Assembly (NCBI GenBank): GCA_965199285.1
Contig: OZ240687.1
Coordinates: 1,426,001-1,490,000, forward strand
Length of the DNA: 64,000 nucleotides
DNA from: CBDDGJ01 sp965199285
GTDB taxonomy: Bacteria; Pseudomonadota; Alphaproteobacteria; RS24
Direction of reading: 5' to 3'
Part shown: in pieces, positions 9,484-18,567 of the stretch
How positions within the stretch are numbered: position 1 is the stretch's first letter
Layout: each line of letters starts with the position of its first letter
Notes under the pieces: generated by a model
What the model was told of the DNA's origin: nothing
The model's input: the letters and a program-made list of their open reading frames with translations, nothing else
The model's database searches: none
Made by a program: the position numbers and the translations under genes

Positions 9484-9613
9484 TATCGCTCATCTCATCT
9501 TTTAACATTTTTTCTATTCGGCGCTGCCGCCACCATGTTTGAACACATAATCCGCCTATCGCGATGAACGCGATAAAATAACTTGCATAAATATATGTGA
9601 TATATGTTTGCAT
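9470..9613 (-). CDS. ccmD: Haem exporter protein CcmD
   Basis: A 47-residue single-span membrane protein read as MQTYITYIYASYFIAF at the start and a charged tail with RQRRIEKM. CcmD stabilises the CcmABC complex and helps release holo-CcmE. The hydrophobic segment (about residues 8-27) followed by a basic patch is the usual CcmD layout. It lies exactly between ccmC and ccmG, overlapping ccmG by 14 bases; the TAA stop is at 9470-9472. Identification rests on position, size and the aromatic/basic pattern. Confidence 0.85.
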   Translation of the reverse strand: MQTYITYIYASYFIAFIAIGGLCVQTWWRQRRIEKMLKDEMSDNDTA

Positions 9614-9648
9614 TTTGCCTGACCCCTATCTTTGCCTGAACTCTATTT

Positions 9649-10377
9649 TCATAAGCCTTCGATTAATTTTACCCGTAATTTTTGCGCCAAAATCTCGACC
9701 CGCATCCGCCAGAAGAGCAGCGCCAAAAGCAGCAACAAAAACCCGCCCCCCATCCATAAAAGCGGCTCTAAGAGAGTGGGATGGATGGCCGGTTTAGCGA
9801 AGCGCGAAACGCTGGCAGGCTGATGCAAACTATTCCACCAATCAACCGAGAATTTTATAATCGGCAGATTAACCGCGCCGATAAGCGCAAAAATCGCCGC
9901 CAAGCGGGAGGCGATTATCGGCTCTTCAATCATGCGCCACAGCGCGATATAGGCAAGATAGATGAAAAACATCACCAGCACCGAAGTAAGACGAGGATCC
10001 CATGCCCACCACGCGCCCCACATTGGTTTTGCCCAAAGCGCGCCGGTTAAAATCGTAACCAATGTGAACATCATCCCAATCGGCGCGACCGCGCGGCCTG
10101 CGACGGACGCAAGCGGATGCCGATAAATCAACGCAAAAGCACTCGCGCCAGCCAAGACACTATAGGCAAACATTGCCATCCATGCCGATGGCACATGCAC
10201 ATACATAATCCGCACACTATCGCCTTGCTGATAATCAGGCGGCGCGGTAAAGGCAAGATAAAGCCCATAGCCCAACAGCACAATCGCCGCGCCCCATAAA
10301 AATGGCAGCAGCGCGCCAGAAACGCGCATAAACCGATGGGGGTTCGCATAAATCCATAATGTCGATGGCGTTGTCAT
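9649..10377 (-). CDS. ccmC: Haem exporter permease CcmC
   Basis: Inner-membrane protein that, with CcmE, binds and delivers haem for cytochrome c maturation. The 242-residue protein has six predicted membrane segments and the tryptophan-rich WGAWWAWD motif at residues 120-127. The conserved periplasmic histidines lie in VHVPSAW (His61) and in WWNSLHQ. It lies between ccmB and ccmD on the minus strand with short gaps (14 bases from ccmB, 35 bases to ccmD). Confidence 0.96.
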   Translation of the reverse strand: MTTPSTLWIYANPHRFMRVSGALLPFLWGAAIVLLGYGLYLAFTAPPDYQQGDSVRIMYVHVPSAWMAMFAYSVLAGASAFALIYRHPLASVAGRAVAPIGMMFTLVTILTGALWAKPMWGAWWAWDPRLTSVLVMFFIYLAYIALWRMIEEPIIASRLAAIFALIGAVNLPIIKFSVDWWNSLHQPASVSRFAKPAIHPTLLEPLLWMGGGFLLLLLALLFWRMRVEILAQKLRVKLIEGL

Positions 10378-10391
10378 TTATCTTACCCTTA

Positions 10392-11054
10392 TCATCTTAA
10401 TCCCTGTCGCAATATTGCGCTTATCAAAAAAGGCGCGAGGATGAGCAACGTTAAACTAAAGCTCGCTAATATGGCATAATTTGCAAGCGGCGCGCCTCCA
10501 TTAAGAAGAGAGATTTTGCTTGCCCCGCTGCCAAAAATCAAGAGGGGAATATAAAAAGGCATAATCAGTAAAGCACTCAATAGGCTCGTCCGTTGATAGG
10601 CAACCGAAAAAGCAGCCGCAATCGCGCCAAAACAAATCAAGGCAGGCGCGGCCAGAGATAAGGCGGTCATAAGCACAATAATTGCCGTAAAAGGCAGGTT
10701 TAAGAGCAGCCCCCCCAACGGCACAGCCAATAATAAAGGAAATGTAAACGCGGCAAAATAGCCAATGAGCTTTGCCGCAATGATTTGCTCTAGCGCATAG
10801 GGTGATAAAAGAAGCTGCTCAAAAGTGCCATCCGCCCAATCTTCCTGAAATAAATATTCAAGCCCAAGTAAAATGGTGAGCAGAAAAATAATCCATAAAA
10901 GCCCCGCCGCCAATGTTCTAAGCAGAACAAAATCAGCACCAATCGCAAAGGGAAGCAGGCTCACCCCAAGCAGGAAAAAGCCCAGCATCACCGCCAGCCG
11001 CCCGTGCCGCCACGCCAGCCGTATGTCTTGCTGAATGAGAGACCAAAACACCAT
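10392..11054 (-). CDS. ccmB: Haem exporter permease CcmB
   Basis: Six-helix membrane subunit of the CcmAB ABC transporter that drives release of haem-loaded CcmE. The 220 residues contain the cytoplasmic loop EDWADGTFEQLLLSP, typical of CcmB, and otherwise mostly hydrophobic helices. Its start abuts the ccmA stop (11054/11055), consistent with coupled translation of an ATPase-permease pair. Confidence 0.95.
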   Translation of the reverse strand: MVFWSLIQQDIRLAWRHGRLAVMLGFFLLGVSLLPFAIGADFVLLRTLAAGLLWIIFLLTILLGLEYLFQEDWADGTFEQLLLSPYALEQIIAAKLIGYFAAFTFPLLLAVPLGGLLLNLPFTAIIVLMTALSLAAPALICFGAIAAAFSVAYQRTSLLSALLIMPFYIPLLIFGSGASKISLLNGGAPLANYAILASFSLTLLILAPFLISAILRQGLR

Positions 11055-11684
11055 TTACGCACCCCCGTCCAAAGCAAGCTCATCGGTTGCAAAGGCAAGC
11101 GGCATATGGCTGGTGGCGACAATAATGCCAGCGGATTGCAAATGCTGCTGACATATATCTGTAAGCGTTTTTTGTGCCGCCAAATCAATCGCGGTAAATG
11201 GTTCATCCAACAACCATAAGGGGCGCGGTGATAATAATAGCCGCGCCCAAGCCAGCCGTCTTTGCTGTCCGGCCGATAAATCCGCAACCAGCGTGTGGCG
11301 ATAAGGCCATAAATCCAGCATTTCTAAAATATTAGCGGGGTCATTTTCGCCACCCCAGAATGTCTTAAAAAAAGTGAGATTTTCAAGCACGCTTAAGACC
11401 GCCTTTACGCCGTTTTGATGGCCAAGATAATGAATGGGCGCACCCCTATCCACCGTTTCAAAATCTATTGTTCCCGCCAAAGGCGGCGCAAAGCCTGCCA
11501 ATAATCTTAACAGCGAGGTTTTGCCGGCGCCATTGCGCCCCGTCACAAGCAAAGCGTCGCCGGCCACACAAGCAAAATCAACATTTTCAAAAATAACCCT
11601 CATGCCGCGCCGACAGGCAAGCGCGCGCGCGGTTAAAGATGATTTTGGGAAGCGGCTTATCGTCATTGCGATTGTTTCTAGCAT
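11055..11684 (-). CDS. ccmA: Haem exporter ATP-binding protein CcmA
   Basis: ABC ATPase of the cytochrome c maturation system. It has a Walker A GRNGAGKT at residues 49-56, an ABC signature LSAGQQRRLAWARL, and Walker B LWLLDEP. At 209 residues it is the normal size for CcmA. The start is uncertain: ATG codons at 11684 and 11666 both lack a clear Shine-Dalgarno. It is the first gene of the ccm cluster, divergent from acnA across a 75-base region that must hold promoters for both. Confidence 0.94.
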   Translation of the reverse strand: MLETIAMTISRFPKSSLTARALACRRGMRVIFENVDFACVAGDALLVTGRNGAGKTSLLRLLAGFAPPLAGTIDFETVDRGAPIHYLGHQNGVKAVLSVLENLTFFKTFWGGENDPANILEMLDLWPYRHTLVADLSAGQQRRLAWARLLLSPRPLWLLDEPFTAIDLAAQKTLTDICQQHLQSAGIIVATSHMPLAFATDELALDGGA

Positions 11685-11689
11685 AAAGA

Positions 11690-11718
11690 TTGATTTTTGC
11701 CCATATTCGCTTTATATA
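11690..11718 (+). promoter_or_regulatory. Putative sigma-70-type promoter for acnA
   Basis: TTGATT (11690-11695) and TATATA (11713-11718) are separated by 17 bases, 41 bases before the acnA start. It is a close match to the housekeeping consensus in the only gap between the divergent ccmA and acnA genes. Not tested experimentally. Confidence 0.5.
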
Positions 11719-11759
11719 AACGCCACAGATGAAAATCAGATAAAGGAATAGAGGCGGAG

Positions 11760-14462
11760 ATGACGCAAAACCCACACCCAAATAGTTTTAAGGCGCAGAA
11801 GAAATTAAAAGTCGGCAATCGTGAATATGTCTATTATTCTTTGAAGGCAGCAGAAAAAAATGGTTTGGCAGGCATAAGCCGCCTGCCTTATTCAATGAAA
11901 ATTCTACTTGAAAATCTGCTCCGGCATGAGGATGGGCGCACGGTGACGGCGGATGATATTCGCGCTGTCAAAAGCTGGATGACGAAACGCAAATCCAACC
12001 GCGAAATCGCCTATCGTCCCGCCCGCGTTTTGATGCAGGATTTTACCGGCGTGCCAGCGGTGGTTGACCTTGCGACAATGCGCAATGCGATGGAAGATAT
12101 GGGCGGCAATGCAAAAAAAATTAATCCCTTAACACCGGTCGATTTGGTTATTGACCATTCGGTGATGGTTGACCATTTTGGCACGCGAAGCGCGCTTAAA
12201 AATAATGTGTCGCTTGAATATCAGCGCAATAAGGAGCGGTATGAATTTTTGCGCTGGGGCGCGCAGGCGTTTGAAAATTTTCGGGTTGTGCCACCCGGCA
12301 CCGGCATTTGCCATCAGGTTAATCTTGAATATCTTGCCCAAACCGTATGGACAAAACGCGAAAAAGTGGGCGGCAAAATGGCGACAATCGCTTATCCAGA
12401 TACGCTGGTCGGCACTGATAGCCACACCACAATGGTCAATGGGCTGGCGGTTTTGGGCTGGGGCGTTGGCGGCATTGAGGCCGAAGCGGCCATGCTCGGC
12501 CAGCCTATTTCCATGCTGCTGCCAGAAGTAATTGGCTTTAAGCTAAGCGGCAAATTGCCCGAAGGCGCAACCGCAACCGATTTGGTTTTAACCGTGGTTG
12601 AAATGTTGCGGCAAAAAGGCGTGGTTGGGAAATTTGTTGAGTTTTATGGCGCGGGGCTTGATAATCTATCGCTTGAAGACCAAGCCACGATTGCCAATAT
12701 GGCACCAGAATATGGCGCGACATGCGGCTTCTTTCCGGTTGATAAGGATACGCTATCTTACTTAAAAGCAACCGGGCGCAAAAAAACAAATATTGATTTG
12801 GTTGAAAAATATACCAAAGCGCAAGGCATGTATCGTACCAGCCGCTCCGAAGACCCAATTTTCACCTCAACCCTAAAATTGGATCTTGGCAGCGTGAAAC
12901 CAAGCCTTGCAGGGCCAAAACGGCCACAAGATAGGGTGCTGCTTGATAATATGCCGAGCGCCTTTAAGGGGGTTTTGAAAGAGCAAAAAATAACCAAAAA
13001 ACAAGCCGATACCCGCCATAAGGTAAGGGGCGAGAATTTTGATCTTGGGCATGGTGATGTTGTGATTGCGGCAATTACCTCTTGCACCAACACCTCTAAC
13101 CCAAGCGTTATGTTGGGTGCCGGATTGGTGGCGCGCAATGCCGCAGCCAAAGGCCTTAAAGTAAAACCATGGGTGAAAACCTCGCTGGCACCGGGTTCGC
13201 AAGTCGTTAGCGAATATTTGAAAAAAGCGGATTTGCAAAAAGATTTGAACAAGCTTGGCTTTAATATTGTCGGCTTTGGCTGCACCACTTGTATCGGCAA
13301 TAGCGGTCCACTGCCGGAGGCGATTTCAAAAACCATTCATCAAAATGATTTAATCGCAACTTCGGTTCTGTCTGGCAATCGTAATTTTGAAGGCCGCGTG
13401 AGCCCTGATGTGCGGGCGAATTATCTCGCTTCCCCCATGCTGGTTGTTGCTTATGCGATTGCGGGTTCGGTGAATATTAATCTTGCCACCGAGCCCTTGG
13501 GGCAAGACAAAAAAGGCAAGCCCGTCTATCTGAAAGATATTTGGCCAAGCAATAAGGAAATTGCCGACACAATCCGTAACTGCGTGACCGCGCAAATGTT
13601 CCGCACAAAATATGCCGATGTTTTCAAGGGCGATGCAGACTGGCGGAAAGTCAAGGCCGGCAAAGGCCAGACCTTTAGCTGGGCAAAAAAATCAACCTAT
13701 ATTCAAAAGCCCGGTTTTTTTGATAATGTATCAGAAGACATATCCGCACCGGCAGAAATCACTGATGCGCGTATTCTTGCGCTTTTGGGCGACAGTATCA
13801 CCACCGATCATATTTCACCGGCGGGCGCGATTAAGCATGACAGCCCGGCCGGGAAATATTTGACAAATAATAAAGTAAAGCCTGCCGACTTTAATTCTTA
13901 TGGCTCGCGGCGCGGCAATCATGAAGTGATGATGCGCGGCACATTTGCCAATATTCGCATCCGCAATGCAATGGCACCAGGCACAGAAGGCGGCGTGACC
14001 ACCCATCAGCCAAGCGGCAAGCAAATGTCAATTTATGATGCTGCCATTAAATATGCAAAATCCCAAACCCCGCTTGTTGTTTTCGCGGGCAAAGAATATG
14101 GCACGGGTTCATCGCGCGATTGGGCGGCGAAAGGAACCCGCTTGCTCGGCGTAAAAGCGGTTATTGCCGAAAGTTTTGAACGTATCCACCGTTCAAACCT
14201 CGTCGGCATGGGCATTGCCCCATTACAATTTACCGGTAAGGATAGCTGGCAGACGCTGAAACTTAATGGCACTGAAACCATAAGCATTCAAGTGCTTGGC
14301 GATAAGATTAAGCCGCGCCAAAAAATAAATATGACCATCACCCGCAAAGGCGGACAACAAAAAATAGTGAAGCTATTAAGCCGGATTGACACTCAAGATG
14401 AGGTCGATTATTTCCTAAGCGGCGGCATTTTGCAACATGTGTTACGCGGGCTGGCGGCATAG
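11760..14462 (+). CDS. acnA: Aconitate hydratase A
   Basis: TCA-cycle enzyme that interconverts citrate and isocitrate through a [4Fe-4S] cluster. The 900-residue length and layout are those of AcnA/IRP-type aconitases. Three cluster cysteines are visible: Cys442 in ITSCTN, and Cys508 and Cys511 in GCTTCIGNSGP. The C-terminal swivel domain has LGDSITTDHISPAG and the substrate loop YGTGSSRDWAAKG. A GAGGCGGAG ribosome binding site lies directly before the ATG. It is monocistronic and convergent with coaA. Confidence 0.97.
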   Translation: MTQNPHPNSFKAQKKLKVGNREYVYYSLKAAEKNGLAGISRLPYSMKILLENLLRHEDGRTVTADDIRAVKSWMTKRKSNREIAYRPARVLMQDFTGVPAVVDLATMRNAMEDMGGNAKKINPLTPVDLVIDHSVMVDHFGTRSALKNNVSLEYQRNKERYEFLRWGAQAFENFRVVPPGTGICHQVNLEYLAQTVWTKREKVGGKMATIAYPDTLVGTDSHTTMVNGLAVLGWGVGGIEAEAAMLGQPISMLLPEVIGFKLSGKLPEGATATDLVLTVVEMLRQKGVVGKFVEFYGAGLDNLSLEDQATIANMAPEYGATCGFFPVDKDTLSYLKATGRKKTNIDLVEKYTKAQGMYRTSRSEDPIFTSTLKLDLGSVKPSLAGPKRPQDRVLLDNMPSAFKGVLKEQKITKKQADTRHKVRGENFDLGHGDVVIAAITSCTNTSNPSVMLGAGLVARNAAAKGLKVKPWVKTSLAPGSQVVSEYLKKADLQKDLNKLGFNIVGFGCTTCIGNSGPLPEAISKTIHQNDLIATSVLSGNRNFEGRVSPDVRANYLASPMLVVAYAIAGSVNINLATEPLGQDKKGKPVYLKDIWPSNKEIADTIRNCVTAQMFRTKYADVFKGDADWRKVKAGKGQTFSWAKKSTYIQKPGFFDNVSEDISAPAEITDARILALLGDSITTDHISPAGAIKHDSPAGKYLTNNKVKPADFNSYGSRRGNHEVMMRGTFANIRIRNAMAPGTEGGVTTHQPSGKQMSIYDAAIKYAKSQTPLVVFAGKEYGTGSSRDWAAKGTRLLGVKAVIAESFERIHRSNLVGMGIAPLQFTGKDSWQTLKLNGTETISIQVLGDKIKPRQKINMTITRKGGQQKIVKLLSRIDTQDEVDYFLSGGILQHVLRGLAA

Positions 14463-14473
14463 GCGTCGCTCTT

Positions 14474-14490
14474 AAAGATATTATATCTTT
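14474..14490. terminator. Weak bidirectional hairpin between acnA and coaA
   Basis: AAAGATA (14474-14480) and TATCTTT (14484-14490) form a seven-base, A/T-rich stem with a 3-base loop between the convergent acnA and coaA stops, overlapping the last coaA codons. Stability would be low, so termination is only a suggestion. Confidence 0.3.
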
Positions 14491-15422
14491 CGCAAATAGA
14501 CCTCATCAACACTATGGTCTTTCGCCTTGTGGATGATGAGATCAGCGCGCCCGCGCGTGGGCAAAATATTCTCAATAAGATTGGCATAATTTATCCGCGT
14601 CCAAATATCGCGCGCTGTATCTATCGCTTCGTCTCTGGTTAAATCTGCATAGCGGCGGAAATAGGCTCCCGGCTCGAGAAACGCCGTATCTTTTAAGGAT
14701 AAAAATCTCTCAATATACCATTCGCGTATTTCATCCGCTTCCGCATCAATATAAATGGAAAAATCAAAATAATCTGAAACAAAGGCCTGTTCATTATCAG
14801 AATCCAAAATCGCTGCCGGCTGTAAAACATTTAACCCCTCAACAATTAAAATATCTGGCTGGCAGATTTGATTATATTGGTCGGACACAATGTCATAAAA
14901 CACATGCGAATAGACGGGGGCTTTGACATTTTTTTCACCCGATTTTACATCTGCCAAAAATTGCCGCAGCGCATCAACATCGTAGCTTTCAGGGAAGCCC
15001 TTGCGCTGCATAAGATCACGCTTTTCAAGCGCGGCATTGGGATATAAAAACCCATCTGTGGTAATCAGCTCCACCCGATTATGCGACGGCCAGCGCTGCA
15101 AAAGGCTTTGCAAAATCCGCGAGCTGGTGCTTTTGCCTACCGCGACCGAACCTGCAACCCCAATGATAAAGGGAACTTTTTGTTCGCGCCCCAAAAACCG
15201 GTTGGTTGCATCATAAAGCCCTTGCGATGCCAAAACATAAAGATTGAGCAAGCGCGATAAGGGTAAATAAATTTCTTCAACCTCTTTAAGCGATACGGTT
15301 TCGCCCAGCCCGCGCAAACGCGCCAGCTCTTCTTCAGAAAGCGTGAGCTGCGTGCCTTTGCGTAAATTACTCCATTCGGCGGCAGTAAAATGGCGATAGG
15401 GAGATGGTAAGATAGGCTCCAT
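14481..15422 (-). CDS. coaA: Pantothenate kinase type I
   Basis: Phosphorylates pantothenate, the first step of coenzyme A synthesis. The 313-residue protein is the bacterial type I form, with a P-loop GVAGSVAVGKS at residues 88-98, the ELITTDGFLYPN segment, and the YDIVSDQ and ILIVEGLNVLQ blocks seen in E. coli CoaA. It follows hisE by 6 bases on the minus strand, so it is probably the last gene of the histidine transcript, an arrangement common in alphaproteobacteria. Confidence 0.96.
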   Translation of the reverse strand: MEPILPSPYRHFTAAEWSNLRKGTQLTLSEEELARLRGLGETVSLKEVEEIYLPLSRLLNLYVLASQGLYDATNRFLGREQKVPFIIGVAGSVAVGKSTSSRILQSLLQRWPSHNRVELITTDGFLYPNAALEKRDLMQRKGFPESYDVDALRQFLADVKSGEKNVKAPVYSHVFYDIVSDQYNQICQPDILIVEGLNVLQPAAILDSDNEQAFVSDYFDFSIYIDAEADEIREWYIERFLSLKDTAFLEPGAYFRRYADLTRDEAIDTARDIWTRINYANLIENILPTRGRADLIIHKAKDHSVDEVYLRKI

Positions 15423-15428
15423 GAAATC

Positions 15429-15764
15429 TTATTTATTACGACTGGCTTTTTCAGTAAGACCCGAAACGCCTTCACGGCGCTGCAATTCTGCCCGCACTTG
15501 CGCCCAGCTATAATTTCCAGCCGCCAGCAAAACCAGCAAATGATAAATTGTATCTGCCGCCTCATTTACCAGACCGGCACCAATTTTGCCGCCATCTTCT
15601 TCCAAGGCGGCAATAATGGTTTCGGTTGCTTCTTCACCAAATTTTCGGGCACATTTGGGAACTCCACCTGCCAATAATTGCGCCGTATAGCTGGAGGTCA
15701 TATCCCCTGATTTCCGCTCTTCAATTTGTGCAAATAAGTGCTCTAAAAAATCTGTCTTAGACAA
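15429..15764 (-). CDS. hisE: Phosphoribosyl-ATP pyrophosphatase
   Basis: Second step of histidine synthesis: cleaves pyrophosphate from phosphoribosyl-ATP. The 111-residue all-helical protein has the EE.E-type metal-binding signature in GEEATETIIAALEE and the downstream NEAADTIYHLLVLL helix of the MazG/HisE fold. It stands alone and is not fused to hisI. Located between hisF and coaA; hisI, hisG and hisD are not in the window. Confidence 0.95.
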   Translation of the reverse strand: MSKTDFLEHLFAQIEERKSGDMTSSYTAQLLAGGVPKCARKFGEEATETIIAALEEDGGKIGAGLVNEAADTIYHLLVLLAAGNYSWAQVRAELQRREGVSGLTEKASRNK

Positions 15765-15797
15765 AAGCCCTCTCCTCTATGATTTTATTCTATCAAA

Positions 15798-16556
15798 TTA
15801 TAGTCTGATCGGCAAACCAGCTTCGGCCATTGCCGCTTTTACTTCCGAAATTGTAATGTCGCCAAAATGAAAAACCGACGCCGCCAGGACCGCGCTGGCA
15901 CCGCCTTTTTTCACCCCCTCAATAAAATGGCTAATCTCGCCAACCCCGCCAGAGGCAATCACCGGAACAGAAACCGCCTGAGATATAACCCGTAAAAGCG
16001 GCAGGTCGAACCCCTCGCGAGTGCCATCGCGATCCATTGAGGTTAATAAAATTTCCCCTGCGCCCTGCTTCGCCATATCGCGGGCAAATTGAACCGCATC
16101 TATGCCGGTTGCCTCGCGCCCGCCATGGGTGAAAATCTCCCAGCGTTGTTCATCAACCTGTTTCGCATCAATCGCAACCACAATAGATTGGCTACCAAAT
16201 TTTTGCGCCGCCTCACCAACAATATCCGGCTCACGCACCGCCGCCGTGTTAAAGGAAACCTTATCGGCGCCTGCCAGCAAAAGATTGCGGACATCTTCTG
16301 ACTTTCGAACCCCACCACCTACAGTGAGCGGCATAAAACATTGTTCCGCCGTTTGCCTGACAACATCAATCATCGTATCGCGCTTTTCATGGCTTGCGGA
16401 AATATCGAGAAAACAAAGCTCATCTGCGCCAACCGCATCATAGGCTTTGGCGGCTTCTACCGGATCGCCCGCATCGACAGGGTCAATAAAATTAACCCCT
16501 TTGACGACACGGCCATCATGCACATCAAGACAGGGGATAATCCTTATTTTTAGCAT
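15798..16556 (-). CDS. hisF: Imidazole glycerol phosphate synthase subunit HisF
   Basis: Cyclase subunit that uses HisH-derived ammonia to form imidazole glycerol phosphate and AICAR. A 252-residue (beta/alpha)8 barrel beginning RIIPCLDVHDGRVVKGVNF, with the catalytic aspartates in CLDV and in VVAIDAKQV/MDRDGTREG and phosphate-binding loops VGGGVR and ASGGVG. Its start overlaps the end of hisA by 7 bases. Confidence 0.97.
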   Translation of the reverse strand: MLKIRIIPCLDVHDGRVVKGVNFIDPVDAGDPVEAAKAYDAVGADELCFLDISASHEKRDTMIDVVRQTAEQCFMPLTVGGGVRKSEDVRNLLLAGADKVSFNTAAVREPDIVGEAAQKFGSQSIVVAIDAKQVDEQRWEIFTHGGREATGIDAVQFARDMAKQGAGEILLTSMDRDGTREGFDLPLLRVISQAVSVPVIASGGVGEISHFIEGVKKGGASAVLAASVFHFGDITISEVKAAMAEAGLPIRL

Positions 16557-17284
16557 GGCGCATCCTTTATCGAAAAAATCTCCGCCGCGATTAAACGCCC
16601 ATTATAAAGCGCGCGGCCTGAAATCGCGCCAACCACACCATCAGCCTCATAAGGCAAAAGTGCTTTCACATCATCAATAGATGACAGACCGCCCGATGCA
16701 ATGATGGGAATTGAGACGGCTTGCGCAAGCGCGGCGGTCGCAGCAATATTTATGCCGCCCAACATGCCATCTCGTTCTATATCCGTATAGATGATCGCCG
16801 CCACCCCTGCATCTTCAAATTCAGCCGCCAGCGCAAGCGCTGTCATGCTGCTCGCTTCCGCCCATCCTTCGACCGCAACTCTGCCATCACGCGCATCAAT
16901 GCCAATAATGATTTTATCGGGGAAATTTTTACATGCCTCGCGCACCAATGCAGGGTCACGCACTGCAATCGTGCCAAGAATAACCCGGTCAATCCCTTTG
17001 CTAAGCCAGCCCTCTATCTGTTTAAGGTTGCGAATACCGCCGCCTAATTGCTTGAGCATATCGGGACATGCCTCAATAATCTCTTCCACCGCCGCGCCAT
17101 TTACCGAACCACCCGCAAAAGCGCCATCTAAATCGACAAGATGCAAATGGTCAAAGCCTTGCTTGGCAAACATACGCGCTTGTTGGGCAGGGGAGGCATT
17201 GAAAACAGTGGCACGCGTCATATCGCCTTGCTCAAGGCGGACGCATTTCCCTTGTTTCAAATCAATCGCCGGAAAGATAATCAT
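16550..17284 (-). CDS. hisA: Phosphoribosylformimino-5-aminoimidazole carboxamide ribotide isomerase
   Basis: Fourth step of histidine synthesis (ProFAR isomerisation). A (beta/alpha)8 barrel with IIFPAIDLKQGKCVRL at the start, the catalytic Asp in PAIDLK and the partner Asp in YTDIERDGM. The start was set at the ATG at 17284 and not the in-frame GTG at 17293, because AGGTGG lies 5 bases before the ATG and that ATG overlaps the hisH TGA. Length is 244 residues. Confidence 0.95.
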   Translation of the reverse strand: MIIFPAIDLKQGKCVRLEQGDMTRATVFNASPAQQARMFAKQGFDHLHLVDLDGAFAGGSVNGAAVEEIIEACPDMLKQLGGGIRNLKQIEGWLSKGIDRVILGTIAVRDPALVREACKNFPDKIIIGIDARDGRVAVEGWAEASSMTALALAAEFEDAGVAAIIYTDIERDGMLGGINIAATAALAQAVSIPIIASGGLSSIDDVKALLPYEADGVVGAISGRALYNGRLIAAEIFSIKDAPC

Positions 17285-17907
17285 GGCCGCCACCTGACAA
17301 AATTCTCGAGCAAGCGCAAGCCCGCGGCTTGGCTTTTTTCGGGGTGAAATTGAGTACCGAATAAATTATCTCGCCCCATCGCCGCCGTAAGCGCGCCACC
17401 ATAATCAACCGATGCCAACAGATGCGCCGACTCAGCAAGTTGGGCATGATAGCTATGGACAAAATAAACATTCTCGCCCTCAAGTCCCTCTAAAACAGGG
17501 TGCGGTTTTTCGAGGATTAAATTATTCCACCCCATATGCGGGATTTTATAATCGGATGAAATTTCAAGAGGGTGAATTTCGGCGGCAAGCCAATCAAACC
17601 CCGCCGCTTTGCCATGTTCATAGCCATAGCTTGCCATAAGCTGCATACCGACACATATGCCTAAAAAGGGTTTAGCGTTTTCAATAACCTCACGCTCCAA
17701 CCCCGCACGCATATCTGGCAATGCGGAAAGCCCACGCAAACAATCCTGAAATGCGCCAACGCCGGGTAAAACAATATGCGTCGCCGCCGCCAACGCATCT
17801 GCTTGGGTGACGAGAGAAACTTCATGCGCGCCTGCTATTTGCACAAAGGCTTTATAGGCAGAGCGTAGATTGCCAGAACCATAATCAATAATCGCGACTT
17901 TGCTCAA
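17281..17907 (-). CDS. hisH: Imidazole glycerol phosphate synthase subunit HisH
   Basis: Glutamine amidotransferase subunit that feeds ammonia to HisF. A class I GATase triad is visible: Cys85 in FLGICVGMQLM, and His and Glu in GTQFHPEKSQ near residue 188. It starts IIDYGSGNLRS as usual. Overlaps hisB by 4 bases and hisA by 4 bases, pointing to tightly coupled translation. Confidence 0.97.
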   Translation of the reverse strand: MSKVAIIDYGSGNLRSAYKAFVQIAGAHEVSLVTQADALAAATHIVLPGVGAFQDCLRGLSALPDMRAGLEREVIENAKPFLGICVGMQLMASYGYEHGKAAGFDWLAAEIHPLEISSDYKIPHMGWNNLILEKPHPVLEGLEGENVYFVHSYHAQLAESAHLLASVDYGGALTAAMGRDNLFGTQFHPEKSQAAGLRLLENFVRWRP

Positions 17908-18500
17908 CGCCCCAAGACACCTTTTGTCGACGGAACCGCATCGCTCTTGCGCGGGTCAATTTCGATCGCTTGCCGCAAGCTCCGCGCCAGCGCCTTAAAA
18001 CAACTTTCAACAATATGGTGATTATTCTCACCATATAGGTTTTCAACATGCAGGGTTATGCCCGCCGCTTGCGCAAAGGCTTGAAACCATTCTTTGAATA
18101 ATTCCGTATCCATATCCCCGATCTTGGCGCGCGAAAACTGCACTCGCCAAATCAAATAGGGGCGTTGCGATACATCTAACGCGACGCGGCTACATGTTTC
18201 ATCCATCGGGATTGTCGCACTGCCATAGCGGGTAAGCCCCTTAAAGTCACCCAAAGCTTGGCGCACCGCCTCGCCAATCACAATGCCTGAATCTTCCGTT
18301 GTGTGATGGGCATCAATATGCAAATCGCCCTTTGCCCGCACGGTTAGGTCAATAAGCGAATGGCGCGATAGCTGTTCCAACATATGATCGAGAAAGCCTA
18401 TGCCGGTTTCAATGTCATAAATGCCTTCGCCATCAAGGTTAAGGCTTACCTCAATTTGGGTTTCTTTTGTGTTGCGCGAAACTTGTGCTGTCCGTTCCAT
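17904..18500 (-). CDS. hisB: Imidazoleglycerol-phosphate dehydratase
   Basis: Dehydrates imidazole glycerol phosphate to imidazole acetol phosphate. The 198-residue monofunctional form, without the phosphatase domain of the enterobacterial fusion, has the Mn-binding histidine motifs DAHHTTED and NNHHIVES. First gene of the hisB-hisH-hisA-hisF-hisE-coaA series on the minus strand; about 67 bases separate it from the upstream smr-like gene. Confidence 0.97.
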   Translation of the reverse strand: MERTAQVSRNTKETQIEVSLNLDGEGIYDIETGIGFLDHMLEQLSRHSLIDLTVRAKGDLHIDAHHTTEDSGIVIGEAVRQALGDFKGLTRYGSATIPMDETCSRVALDVSQRPYLIWRVQFSRAKIGDMDTELFKEWFQAFAQAAGITLHVENLYGENNHHIVESCFKALARSLRQAIEIDPRKSDAVPSTKGVLGR

Positions 18501-18567
18501 ATGTCACCTCATCTGTCATCTTTTAACAAAGACTACAGAAATATGCCAGCCCCCTATATCTCTTATC

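Noticed and set aside
12758..13336. 192-codon minus-strand open frame inside acnA, with others at 12873-13238 and 12538-12858
   Set aside because: Antisense to a full-length aconitase with intact cluster cysteines; no domain pattern and no ribosome binding site. These are shadows of the G+C-biased codons.
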